Origin: a virus | Direction: 5' to 3' (one strand) | Length of the DNA stretch: 31,128 bases | IMG/VR virus record: IMGVR_UViG_3300001419_000027 | Span: 1 to 31,128 of that record | Shown here: one piece after another, positions 21,954 through 30,877 of the stretch | Layout: every line of letters begins with the position of its first letter | Position numbering within the stretch: the first letter of the stretch is position 1 | The notes under the pieces: model-generated | The model's database searches: none | Seen by the model: only the letters and a program-made list of their open reading frames with translations | What the model was told of the DNA's origin: nothing | Made by a program: the position numbers and the translations under genes

Positions 21954-22466
21954 ATGGCAATCCCCGCCGCGATCATCGCAGCCAGCACCGCCGCGGTCGG
22001 TACCGCGACCAGCATTGCCTCGACCCGAGCGCAGCAGAAGTCGCAAGCGGACTACGCGGAAGCATCGGCGCGATCTCAGCGGAAGGCGGCAATCGCCAGC
22101 CAGCAGCAGGTGCGGCAGAAGCAGGCCATCGAGAAGCTCAGGGCCACCAACCGAGCCCACCTGATCCGCAGCCAGATCCGCGTTGCCGCGGGAGAGAGCG
22201 GCATCGGCCTGGGCGGCACCTACGAGTCTCTGATGCGGCAGGCAGACTACGACGACAGCATGAACACGCGGATCATCGACAGCAATGCGGACGTGGACAT
22301 GGCCAGGATCGCCGCCGGGCTCCAGCCGATCGCACGGGCGCCGAGCAGTATGGCCGTCTCTGGGCTGCAAGGCGGCATGGCCGGGCTCCAGACCGGATTG
22401 AGCATCGCGGGGTCCATGACACGGCTCAAGGCTCTCAATGTGAAGCCGGACGGAGGGGGTGGCTGA
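21954..22466 (+). CDS. Internal virion protein B (T7 gp14-like)
   Basis: 170 residues (T7 gp14 is 196). Small core protein ejected into the host envelope at infection. It starts with a hydrophobic Ala-rich helix (IPAAIIAASTAAVGTATSIA), followed by a long charged helix (QQKSQADYAEASARSQRKAA) and the family-like phrase GESGIGLGGTYESLMRQADY, ending in a Gly-rich tail. Identification rests on size, this helix order and gene position directly between gp12-like and the large core proteins. It is linked to the next gene by a TGATG overlap. Confidence 0.8.
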   Translation: MAIPAAIIAASTAAVGTATSIASTRAQQKSQADYAEASARSQRKAAIASQQQVRQKQAIEKLRATNRAHLIRSQIRVAAGESGIGLGGTYESLMRQADYDDSMNTRIIDSNADVDMARIAAGLQPIARAPSSMAVSGLQGGMAGLQTGLSIAGSMTRLKALNVKPDGGGG

Positions 22467-25024
22467 TGGCAGACCGCGCACAAGGTATCGGGACGCATCG
22501 CGTTGGCATCACCGTGAGCCCCACGGGCGGCGGGATGCCCGCTCAGCAGATCGCTCCCCGCCAAGCCGCCCCGGTCGGCGATGCTGTCCGACAGTTGCTC
22601 TACGGGGCGGCAGGGGTCGCTCAGGGCTACGCCGGGCTGCGAGAGGCTGAGCATGGCCTGGACGTCAAGACCGAGACGAACATGGCCGTGAAGGCGTTCA
22701 CTCAGCGACTTGCCGCCCCCGAGTTCACCACGCAGGAGGCGCACGACTACTTCTATCGCCTCGAGGCGTTCCGTGCCGGCCAAGAGTTCGACCCAGAGGC
22801 CCTGACGTTCAACCCCACCGACACCCCCGGCGACGTTCTGGACGGCTGGGTAGACGCTCGCAGTACCGAGATGCCCGACATCTTCAAGGCCGAACTGTTC
22901 CGCCACGTAGCCCCGAAGTTCGCTGCATGGCACGGCAAGAAGATCCGCGAGCAGCGAATCCTGCTCGTGGATGAGGGCAACGAGACGCTGGCGGGGCAGT
23001 GGGGCTCGGAGCGGGACTTCGACGCACTTGAGAAGGCGACAGCTACCGCGATCAAGCTGAACGCCACCCTCGGGCGCAGCAAGGCCGACGTGCTCCGTGA
23101 TACCGCGGTGCGCGGCCTGGACGCGGCGGCGGCGGCAGGCAACGTCGAGCGGGCCAAGAAGATCGGCGCCTACATCGACGACACCTTGCCCGGCATCGCC
23201 GAGCGCGGCGTACAGACGGCGATAAGGACGCGACGCATCCGGGACGACCGGGCGAAGGCCGACGCGGCCGAGGCCATGACGGAGGAGATCCTCGAGAACG
23301 ACCGGAAGGGCGCGAAGCTCTCGGATTCGCTGGCAGCCATCGACAAGGCCGCAGACGAGAACACGATCTTGGAAACCGCGGCCATCACGATGAAGTCGCG
23401 GCTGGTCGAAGCACACAACGCCGGGGTAGTCCAGCAGCAGCGGCAAGCCACCTACGATGCCGGCGCCGCGGCCATGGACCGAGGACTCGGGGGCCTCCTG
23501 ACCGACCAGCACATCCTCAAGGCTGACGGCACCACCACCACGGTATCCGCCAAGGAGAACATTCGGCGGGCCACGGCGGCGAAGTTCGCTGCTCTCGACC
23601 GACAGGACGCCAGCGCCAACGCCGCACTCGCCGCCGGCGGAAGCGAGCCCGTTGCGGATTCCCTTGCCCGCAAGGTCCGGTACATCGAGGAGAACGGGCT
23701 CGTCCACAAGCCATGGTCCATGATGTTCGATGCGGCCTTCCGGTCGGCCGGCGTATTGGACGCCAAGGACGCCAACCCCGAGACGGTAGCCCGCGTGGTC
23801 CAGAGCTACGAGTTCTGGCGTCGGCTCAAGACGATCAATCCCGCGCTCGCCAACCAGCATCTTGACGGCGACACGGCCAAGTTCTTTGCCCTCGCCGACT
23901 TGGCGTACCGGCATGTGACACCGGGCGAGGCGGTCGGGGCTCTCCGGGCCGCGCACGCCGCGATTCAGAATCCGGCTGGCGTTCGCGTGGACCCGCGAGA
24001 ACTCGATGAGGCTGTCCGGGACATCACCCAGAAGGCATGGAGCGACGACATCTCCAACGCCGGCGACATGCAGGGCGTCGTCCGCAACCTCGCGAACTTC
24101 TACATCTCGTCGCTGGGGGTCGGAGCATCCGCCGCGGTCGAGGAGGCCGTCGATAACGTCGAGGAAAACTACACCGAGATTCTTGGCCGGCTGGTCTACA
24201 CCCGCAACGTGCAACTACCCCTGACTCCAGAGGCCATCTTCGCGAACTTGCGGCAGCAATACTACGACTCGCATCCCGGCGAAGTCGAGGACGTCGACAA
24301 CCTGAGCTTCATCTTCACGAACAACGGCGCAGTGCTCCAGCTTGTGAACACCGAACTCAACCGGATGGTTGAGGACCGCGACGCCGGCGTGTGCTCCGTT
24401 GCCAGCCTCCGAAGCATGGCCATGCACGTCACGGCCGAGGAGGTATCCGGCGCCATCGCCAGCGTGAAGAAGGGGATGCTGCGGATCGGCCCAAGCCCCT
24501 ACCACACCAAGAAGGTGGTAAATCGCCGGCACGCCTTCAACTTCTGGTCGGAGGGCGTCGAGGACACCCCGCTTGAGGATGTAGTCACCTACGTTCCCGA
24601 CGTTGCTCGCATCAAGGCCGACCTGGCCAAGACTCCGGCCGGCACCGGCATCGTGTACGCCGACAAGACGGGGCGAGTCAGGCCGTTGGTGCATCTCGGC
24701 CGAGGCAAGTTCGACGAGCAAGGCATCCCCGACCAGGCCAACTGGATGCCTCTGGCCGATCTGCCCGCACGCGCCAAGGCAACCGCGGGTGATGCAGAAC
24801 GCGAGGCCAAGCTGTTCAAGCAACTGCTCGCCGGCGAAGAGGGCCAGTTGCTCATCATGCTGCACACGACGGTCGACGACATCGGCTTCGGCCCGCAAGC
24901 TCACGCCTACATGAAGATCGGCGACGGGTACCAAGAGGTCGAGTTCCCCAAGAGCTTCGGGCACGGGGCAATTGTGGACGAGGAATACTGGCGAGCCTTC
25001 GACAAGCTGAGGAGCAACGAATGA
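22466..25024 (+). CDS. Internal virion protein C (T7 gp15-like)
   Basis: 852 residues (T7 gp15 is 747). gp15 and gp16 proteins form the tube that carries phage DNA across the periplasm. It is overwhelmingly helical, Ala/Glu/Asp/Lys-rich, with family-like early segments (PRQAAPVGDAVRQLLYGA, MAVKAFTQRLAAPEFTTQEA) and repeated long helices. No catalytic motif is seen. The assignment rests on size, composition and exact gene order. ATG overlaps the previous stop, and its own end overlaps the start of the next gene (ATGA). Confidence 0.82.
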   Translation: MADRAQGIGTHRVGITVSPTGGGMPAQQIAPRQAAPVGDAVRQLLYGAAGVAQGYAGLREAEHGLDVKTETNMAVKAFTQRLAAPEFTTQEAHDYFYRLEAFRAGQEFDPEALTFNPTDTPGDVLDGWVDARSTEMPDIFKAELFRHVAPKFAAWHGKKIREQRILLVDEGNETLAGQWGSERDFDALEKATATAIKLNATLGRSKADVLRDTAVRGLDAAAAAGNVERAKKIGAYIDDTLPGIAERGVQTAIRTRRIRDDRAKADAAEAMTEEILENDRKGAKLSDSLAAIDKAADENTILETAAITMKSRLVEAHNAGVVQQQRQATYDAGAAAMDRGLGGLLTDQHILKADGTTTTVSAKENIRRATAAKFAALDRQDASANAALAAGGSEPVADSLARKVRYIEENGLVHKPWSMMFDAAFRSAGVLDAKDANPETVARVVQSYEFWRRLKTINPALANQHLDGDTAKFFALADLAYRHVTPGEAVGALRAAHAAIQNPAGVRVDPRELDEAVRDITQKAWSDDISNAGDMQGVVRNLANFYISSLGVGASAAVEEAVDNVEENYTEILGRLVYTRNVQLPLTPEAIFANLRQQYYDSHPGEVEDVDNLSFIFTNNGAVLQLVNTELNRMVEDRDAGVCSVASLRSMAMHVTAEEVSGAIASVKKGMLRIGPSPYHTKKVVNRRHAFNFWSEGVEDTPLEDVVTYVPDVARIKADLAKTPAGTGIVYADKTGRVRPLVHLGRGKFDEQGIPDQANWMPLADLPARAKATAGDAEREAKLFKQLLAGEEGQLLIMLHTTVDDIGFGPQAHAYMKIGDGYQEVEFPKSFGHGAIVDEEYWRAFDKLRSNE

Positions 25025-28000
25025 CACGGCTTGGCAATCTCAACCCGCCGGTCATCCGCACCCATAAAGAGGACCGGGCCCTGGCCGAAGCCCGCGGGGA
25101 ACCCGCGGGGCTGCTGCGCGCCATCGGCGGCGCGATCGAGAACGAATGGATCGCGGCGATGGCCGGCCAGCAGGTCGCTCGCTGGACCTCCGATACTGGC
25201 GAACCCGATGAACTGTTCCCTGTGACCATGACGGAGAACACGCCTTACTTCGAGGCGCTGACCGAAGGTATCCCGCCTCAGTATTGGTCGAAGTTTGCGA
25301 GCGCCCGCAATGATAATGAGGCGTCGCTCATCCGCCACCAACTTCTGCGCCGGGTGAAGAACGACCGCATTCTCAGCGAGCGGGGCTGGACCGGGGCCGG
25401 CCTGCGGCTACTCGCCAATGTCTTCGACCCGGTGGAGATCGCCGCCGACGCGGCGACGGCCGGGGCCATCACCGGCATCACCAAGGCGACGAAGATGAGC
25501 AGGCTTGCCCGTGCCGTCAGCGCGGGGGCGATCATCGGGGCGACCGAAGGCACCATGGAAGCCTATCGAACGACGCAAGACCCCACCAGGGACGCCTACG
25601 ACGTTGCCTACGCCGCCCTGGGCGGCTTTGTGGCCGGAACCGCCCTGACTGGCCTCATGCTGCGAGGAGAGGCCGGACAGGCCCGCAGGCTGGCGACCTC
25701 GGCCCAGGACGACATCGACCTGACTGCCCTCAGAGAGGCCGGCTTCGAGCTTTCCGACAAGGGCCGGCGGCGGTTCTTCATGGGCTACGCCGGCGAGCAG
25801 GACAAGGTGCGTCGCGAGATGGCCGAGTTCCTCGAGCTCGACGACGCTTCCCGCATCGACGATGTTCTGGCCGCAGCACAGCAACCGGGGACCACGGCCA
25901 TCGGTCGGCGAGACGGGGGGGATCTCACCGATCTGATCTTCGACTCGATCGCCGATGCGTCCGACGAGCCGGGCGTCGGAGGCGTCACGGGCGCCCTCCG
26001 GTTCGGCATGGTCGGCACCGGCGTTCGCAGCCCCCTCGCCCGCGTCCGCAAGCTGTTCCGTATGCTCAGCGAGGACGTTCTGCCCGACGCTTCCGGGAAC
26101 CCCAACATCCTGTCGGCGACGGAAGCTATCGCGATGCAGACCGGGCGGCACATCGACGAGGTCGGGGCGACCCAACTGTCCACGATCCGCAATTGGGCCA
26201 AGCGGGAAGGGCTCAGGGTCAACGGACGCACAGCCCAACGGTTCAACGAGACGGTCGGACGGGCCACGCGCGACGGCGTAGACGACATCCTCGACCCGGA
26301 CGTCAAGAAGGCAGCGCAGGAGCTCATGGAGATCCGCAACCGCACACTGCGGCGAGCGCAGCGCCATGGCGTGCCGGGCACGGCGGACATCGTCGAGAAC
26401 CCGAACTACATCACGACAGTCTGGGGCGCCCGGCAAATCGAGGAGATGATAGCCAAGGTCGGAGAAGAGCACACCTTGGCCTTGGTGAGCGAGGCTGTTC
26501 TGCGAAACTCCCCGACGCTCACCCCTGAGCAGGCCGGGCAGCTTGGCAAGGCGATCATCCACGGGACCATCCGGCGGCACTACCTTCCCGACGTCAAGGT
26601 GGCCAAGCTCCTCGACGAGCGACACGCTGACGAGCTCAAGAACATCCTCCGGCACGAGGTCGGACTGGATGCGGCCGAGGTCGAGACCATCCTGTACGAC
26701 GTGCTCAAGGATGCCAAAGACCCGAAGAAGATCACGCGGGCCTACAAGCGGATCACCGTGGACTACAAGCACTCGCTGGCCGTGACGGATCTCGATGGCA
26801 ACCCGCTGACAATATCCGTCGAAGATCTGATGGAAAACGATGCCTTCTCCCTGACGCTCTCGTACTGCCGGCAGATGGAGGGCGCCATCGCCGAACGGAA
26901 GCTCCTCGAGGGCCTGACCGAAGCGGGCAAGGATACGCCGGTGAGCTTCGCGGGCGTCCTCGAGAACATCCGACAGAGGGATCTCCCGCGCATCGACGCA
27001 AAGCACCGGCCCAAGCTCCGTCGCGACATCAAGCGTGCCGAGCTCCTGCATCGCGTCGTCATGGGCCAGCCCCTCGGCACGATGGACCCTACAGCCGCCA
27101 AGTGGCTGCGAATGGTCCGCAAGTTCAACATGGCCCGCGTCGGCGGCAAGTTCGGGCTCGCCCAGATCCCCGAGATCGGCACCCTCATGGGCGCGGGCAC
27201 AATCCGTGGGTTTATGAACTCCATGCCCGGCTTCAAGGCCCTCGTCAAGCGGGCGGCTGACGGGCACCTGTCCGACGAGTTCCTCCGGGAACTCCAGGCC
27301 ATGACGGGCCTTGGCACCGATGGCCTCAGCCTGCGGCTCGGCCGCAACGTCCACAGGTACGAATCCATCGGGGGCATCGAGCAACTTGACCCCAGCGCCA
27401 AGCTCGAGCGCGGCGTCGACAGGCTCGTCAAGGCCGTCAGCTACGGGTCGGGCATGACGCCGATCAACACGTTCTCCCAGCTTGCCGCGGCCAGTGCCGC
27501 CGTCCAAAAGTTCGTCCGCATTGTCGAGTCGGGAGCCGTGCCGAGCGTCCGCCGGCTGGCGATGATCGGGCTGACCGAAGCGGACGCCCACAGGATCGCG
27601 GCCCAGATCAAGAAGTTCTCCGCCCTCGAGGAGGGCGCATTCGGCCTGCGAATGCGGAAGATGAACATCGACAAGTGGGCCGACCAGGGGGCCGCGGCCA
27701 AGCTCGTCATCGGCGTCAACAAGTGGGCAAACCGGGTCATCCAGAAGAACGACCCTGGGCAGATGATGGCGTGGATGACTACGGATTGGGCACGCATCCT
27801 CTTGCAGTTCCGCACCTTCAACATCTCCTCGTGGGACAAGCAGGTGGTCACCAGCCTCTACGCTCGCGACGCCCAAGTCTTTCGCGAGTGGTCCGGCGCC
27901 ATGTACTTCGGCGCCCTGACGTGGATCGGCCTACAGTACGCCAACTCCATCGGCCGCAAGGACCGCAACGCCTACCTGGCCGAGCGGATGACCATCCCGC

Positions 28001-28353
28001 AGATTGCACGCGGCGCCTTCCAGCGGGCCGGTTGGGCCGCGATGATGCCCGGTCCGGTCGATACCGCCGCGAGCCTGTTCTCCCGCGGGCCGTTCTTCTC
28101 CTACGGCCGGACGAGCGGGCTGGACGCCAACGCGCTCTTCGGCAACCCGACCGTCGACACGGCGATCAAGGGCTGGCGGACCGGCACGGGCATCCTGAGC
28201 ACGTTGACCAACCCCGACTACCGATACTCCGAGACCAATTGGCGCAACGACATGCGCCTCATCCCGCTCGGCAACATGCTCGGCATCCAGAACGGGTTGC
28301 AGATGTTCGGCGACTCCATGAACTTGCCGAGGCACTCCAGTCGGAGGCGATGA
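25021..28353 (+). CDS. Internal virion protein D (T7 gp16-like) without a transglycosylase domain
   Basis: 1110 residues (T7 gp16 is 1318). Family-like features include the early QYWSKFASARNDNEASLIRH, the segment GLRLLANVFDPVEIAADAAT (residues 128-147), an Ala/Gly-rich hydrophobic stretch around 197-214 (YAALGGFVAGTALTGLML), and a C-terminal part with GQMMAWMTTDWARILLQFRT and YGRTSGLDANALFGNP. In T7 the first 150 residues are a lytic transglycosylase with Glu37. Here the N-terminus begins in the post-transglycosylase region and no such Glu-Ser motif is visible, so this protein should help DNA translocation but not cut peptidoglycan. It begins in an ATGA overlap. Confidence 0.85.
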   Translation: MTRLGNLNPPVIRTHKEDRALAEARGEPAGLLRAIGGAIENEWIAAMAGQQVARWTSDTGEPDELFPVTMTENTPYFEALTEGIPPQYWSKFASARNDNEASLIRHQLLRRVKNDRILSERGWTGAGLRLLANVFDPVEIAADAATAGAITGITKATKMSRLARAVSAGAIIGATEGTMEAYRTTQDPTRDAYDVAYAALGGFVAGTALTGLMLRGEAGQARRLATSAQDDIDLTALREAGFELSDKGRRRFFMGYAGEQDKVRREMAEFLELDDASRIDDVLAAAQQPGTTAIGRRDGGDLTDLIFDSIADASDEPGVGGVTGALRFGMVGTGVRSPLARVRKLFRMLSEDVLPDASGNPNILSATEAIAMQTGRHIDEVGATQLSTIRNWAKREGLRVNGRTAQRFNETVGRATRDGVDDILDPDVKKAAQELMEIRNRTLRRAQRHGVPGTADIVENPNYITTVWGARQIEEMIAKVGEEHTLALVSEAVLRNSPTLTPEQAGQLGKAIIHGTIRRHYLPDVKVAKLLDERHADELKNILRHEVGLDAAEVETILYDVLKDAKDPKKITRAYKRITVDYKHSLAVTDLDGNPLTISVEDLMENDAFSLTLSYCRQMEGAIAERKLLEGLTEAGKDTPVSFAGVLENIRQRDLPRIDAKHRPKLRRDIKRAELLHRVVMGQPLGTMDPTAAKWLRMVRKFNMARVGGKFGLAQIPEIGTLMGAGTIRGFMNSMPGFKALVKRAADGHLSDEFLRELQAMTGLGTDGLSLRLGRNVHRYESIGGIEQLDPSAKLERGVDRLVKAVSYGSGMTPINTFSQLAAASAAVQKFVRIVESGAVPSVRRLAMIGLTEADAHRIAAQIKKFSALEEGAFGLRMRKMNIDKWADQGAAAKLVIGVNKWANRVIQKNDPGQMMAWMTTDWARILLQFRTFNISSWDKQVVTSLYARDAQVFREWSGAMYFGALTWIGLQYANSIGRKDRNAYLAERMTIPQIARGAFQRAGWAAMMPGPVDTAASLFSRGPFFSYGRTSGLDANALFGNPTVDTAIKGWRTGTGILSTLTNPDYRYSETNWRNDMRLIPLGNMLGIQNGLQMFGDSMNLPRHSSRRR

Positions 28354-28355
28354 CC

Positions 28356-28610
28356 ATGGACGTAGACCTGAGCCTCGTGCCTCTGGGCGACCTGCTCACC
28401 GAGGCGATCGGCCGCATGGAGCACGCCGTCTTTGTCGGGATGCAGACGCAGATCCATGCCAGCGACAAGAACTGCGTGTACCGCCGGTGGCACGGGAACA
28501 CGCACACCTGCGTCGGCCTGTGTTCCGATCTCCAGGCCGTCATGCTCGGGGAGATGTTTCACCGAGAGACTCTCGTGCGCCCCGAACCCAACGAGGACGA
28601 CGATGAATAA
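28356..28610 (+). CDS. Small Cys/His-containing protein, unknown
   Basis: 84 residues starting MDVDLSLVPLGDLLTEAIGR. GGAGG stands 8 nt before this ATG; another in-frame ATG two codons earlier (28350) overlaps the gp16-like stop but leaves only 2 nt spacing. The middle holds NCVYRRWHGNTHTCVGLC, a Cys/His cluster that could bind zinc, and the end is acidic (PNEDDDE). It overlaps the terminase small subunit gene by 8 bases. In T7 the tail fibre and a holin gene lie at this point; this protein resembles neither. Confidence 0.65.
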   Translation: MDVDLSLVPLGDLLTEAIGRMEHAVFVGMQTQIHASDKNCVYRRWHGNTHTCVGLCSDLQAVMLGEMFHRETLVRPEPNEDDDE

Positions 28611-28890
28611 TATCACCACCAAGGCCCAGGAAGATCTCTGCGACCTGCTCGACAAGACGCTGCTTGAGAAGCTCAAGGACGAGCCCACCGCAGCGATGCT
28701 GAACGTCGCCAGGCAGAGGGTTCGCGACCTCGGCATCAACCGGTCGCCGGCGAAGCTGGCCGATGACCCTGCCGATGAGAAGCAGGCGCTCAGTAAGGCA
28801 CTCGCCGCCGAACTTGGCATCACAGAGCCGGGCTGCTCGGTCTTGAAGATGCCCCCGGTCGGTGAAGGCAAGGACGCGGCTACCGCATGA
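28603..28890 (+). CDS. terS: Terminase small subunit (T7 gp18-like)
   Basis: 95 residues (T7 gp18 is 89). The small subunit helps the motor choose and hold concatemer DNA. The helix KAQEDLCDLLDKTLLEKLKD, then EPTAAMLNVARQRVRDLGIN, has the family pattern of a charged helical pair followed by a less ordered, acid/basic tail. The start at 28603 overlaps the preceding gene, and its end makes an ATGA junction with the large subunit. Assignment rests on size, helix pattern and the gene directly next to terL; no unique motif exists in this family. Confidence 0.8.
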   Translation: MNNITTKAQEDLCDLLDKTLLEKLKDEPTAAMLNVARQRVRDLGINRSPAKLADDPADEKQALSKALAAELGITEPGCSVLKMPPVGEGKDAATA

Positions 28891-30575
28891 GCGATTCTAC
28901 CGCCCTGGTCAAGCAGTACACCGACCAGCTTGAACAGTCCTTCTCCTTCTTCCTCAAGGAGATATGGCGGCTCCAGCGACTCCCTGAGCCCTCGCGCGTC
29001 CAGTACGACGTCGCCCGCTGGCTCGAGGCCGGCCCGCAGCGGCGTGGCATCCGCGGCTTCCGAGGGCTCTCAAAGACGTGGATAACCTGCGCCTACATCC
29101 TCTGGCGGCTGTATCGCGACGCCAACGAGCGCGTCCTGCTCGTGTCCAAGTCCGTAGGCCACAGCCGTAAGTCCATGCACCTGATTCGCTTGTGGCTCGC
29201 CAACATCCCCTTCCTGCGGCACCTGGCCCCGCGGCCTGGTACCCGAGACCGCGACTCCATCGACAACCTCGACGTGGGTACGGCGGATTGGGACCGCACG
29301 CCCTCGATCACCGCCATGGGCATCCTCGGCCAACTCCCCGGCGTCAGGGCCACACTCATCGTCCCCGATGACGTCGAGACCATGGAGAACACGCAGTCCC
29401 GAGACCAGCGGCTCGTCCTCCGCGAGCGCATCGAGGAGTTCGAGTTCATCCTCGTCCCCGGCGGCGACATCATCTTCCTCGGCACCCCTCACCACGAGGA
29501 CAGCCTGTACGACCACCTGGCCGCGAACAAGTACGCCTTCCGCACCTGGCCGGTCCAGTATCCCGAGCACGACCAACGGGTTCCATCACTCGCCCCGATG
29601 CTCCAGCGAGACCTACGCGACGGCGCCGCCAAGCCGACCGACCCGGTCTGGCCGGAGCGGTTCTCCCGCGACCACATCATGTCGCTCGCCGTCAGCCGGT
29701 CCACGTTCCTGATGCAGTACATGCTCGTGTCGGACCTGGCCACAACGCACCGCTACCCCCTGCGGCTGGCGGACTTTATCGTCTACCCCGCCCACCGGGA
29801 CAAAGCCCCCATGACGATCGCCTGGGGCAAGCATACGTCCCGCGGGTCAACCGCCATCGAGGAGATCCCCTCGGTCGGCTTCGGCTCCGACCGCTTCTAC
29901 GGCCCCGTCATGGTCGACGACACATGGGTCAAGTACCAAGGCGTCAAGGGCTTCATCGACCCCGCCGGCCGCGGACCCGACGAGATGAGCCTCGCCATCA
30001 TGGGCCAACTCCACGGCTACCTGTACCTCAAGCACGTCGACGGCGTGCACGGCGGCGCCACCACGGAGAACCTCCACAAGTTCGTCGCCGCCCTCAGAAA
30101 CCACCGATGCACCGAGGTTTACATCGAAACCAACTTTGGCGGCGACATGCTCATCAAGCTCATCGAGCCCATCCTCGCCGAGTACGCCTGCGCACCAGGC
30201 CAAGAGGACGACTGCCCCGAGGGTTGGGGCTGCTACGCCATAGGCTGCCACGCTACCGGGCAGAAGGAACTCCGCATCATCGGCATCCTCGAGCCCGTCC
30301 TCAATCAGCACCGAATGGTAATCAGCCCCGAAGTCGCCGCAGACACGACCTTTACCTACCAACTCACCAGACTCACCCGAGACCGCAACTCCCTCGACCA
30401 CGATGACCGCATCGAGGCCGTCGCCGGCGTCACCCTACAGTTCCAGGACTGCCTCGACCAAGACCCCGCCAAGGCCGCAGACCGGCGCCGAGAACGAGAC
30501 GCCGACGAAGAACTCCAGCGTGAGCTCGCCGAGTTCGCCGGGAACACCGCCGGGCCGACATGGATAAGGCACTGA
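28887..30575 (+). CDS. terL: Terminase large subunit (T7 gp19-like)
   Basis: 562 residues (T7 gp19 is 586). ATP-driven packaging motor and nuclease. Walker A-like GFRGLSKTW at residues 57-65 (T7-type, with Lys63); Walker B ATLIVPDDVETME with Asp161/162 and Glu164; coupling motif IIFLGTPHHEDSLYD near 195-209. The C-terminal nuclease shows GFIDPAGRGPDEMSLAIMG for the first acidic strand, YIETNFGGDM and LDHDDRIEAVAG for the later ones. It begins in an ATGA overlap with terS. Codon use is smoothly like the neighbours, with even stronger C preference at third positions in the second half. Confidence 0.95.
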   Translation: MSDSTALVKQYTDQLEQSFSFFLKEIWRLQRLPEPSRVQYDVARWLEAGPQRRGIRGFRGLSKTWITCAYILWRLYRDANERVLLVSKSVGHSRKSMHLIRLWLANIPFLRHLAPRPGTRDRDSIDNLDVGTADWDRTPSITAMGILGQLPGVRATLIVPDDVETMENTQSRDQRLVLRERIEEFEFILVPGGDIIFLGTPHHEDSLYDHLAANKYAFRTWPVQYPEHDQRVPSLAPMLQRDLRDGAAKPTDPVWPERFSRDHIMSLAVSRSTFLMQYMLVSDLATTHRYPLRLADFIVYPAHRDKAPMTIAWGKHTSRGSTAIEEIPSVGFGSDRFYGPVMVDDTWVKYQGVKGFIDPAGRGPDEMSLAIMGQLHGYLYLKHVDGVHGGATTENLHKFVAALRNHRCTEVYIETNFGGDMLIKLIEPILAEYACAPGQEDDCPEGWGCYAIGCHATGQKELRIIGILEPVLNQHRMVISPEVAADTTFTYQLTRLTRDRNSLDHDDRIEAVAGVTLQFQDCLDQDPAKAADRRRERDADEELQRELAEFAGNTAGPTWIRH

Positions 30576-30595
30576 CCCGCTTCCTATGTCGTGCA

Positions 30596-30632
30596 TCCCC
30601 TCCCTCTACTTGGGGAGAACGCAGCTTCTCCC
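30596..30632 (+). repeat. Two mutually exclusive hairpins before the zinc protein gene
   Basis: TCCCC (30596-30600) can pair with GGGGA (30612-30616), or GGGAGAA (30613-30619) with TTCTCCC (30626-30632) across CGCAGC. The shared central strand means only one forms. It lies just upstream of the ribosome site of the 30650 gene and could adjust its expression. Confidence 0.4.
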
Positions 30633-30649
30633 TCACAAGGAACCGAACC

Positions 30650-30877
30650 ATGACCGGCAGACGCAAACCCTACACCGAGATCGGCATCCGGCGTGTCCCC
30701 TGCTCGCGATGCGGCAAGCCTTCGACCGCACAATGGAAGATCTGTGCCAACGGAAACCGCTACGCCGGAGTCTGCACCGACTGCGACATCGAGATGAACA
30801 GGCTAATCCTCCAGTTCATGCGGGTGCCGCACCGCGGGAAGCTCTTGGCCAAATACCGACGCGAAGCCGCCGGCTAA
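30650..30877 (+). CDS. Small zinc-ribbon-like protein
   Basis: 75 residues starting MTGRRKPYTEIGIRRVPC. Two knuckles, VPCSRCGKP and GVCTDCDIEM (each Cys-x2-Cys), about 20 residues apart, with another cysteine in QWKICANG, form a likely zinc ribbon. The C-terminal helix (NRLILQFMRVP) and basic end follow. Proteins with CSRCGKPxxxQWxIC ... CxxCDIExN are common in phages near terminase and may be DNA-binding accessories. The shared leader ACAAGGAACCGAACC stands directly before the ATG, which decides the start over an upstream in-frame ATG at 30560 inside terL. Confidence 0.75.
   Translation: MTGRRKPYTEIGIRRVPCSRCGKPSTAQWKICANGNRYAGVCTDCDIEMNRLILQFMRVPHRGKLLAKYRREAAG

Noticed and set aside
25408-27876. 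Antisense open frame of 822 codons opposite the gp16-like gene
   Set aside because: Same GC shadow effect; no ribosome site and low-complexity composition.
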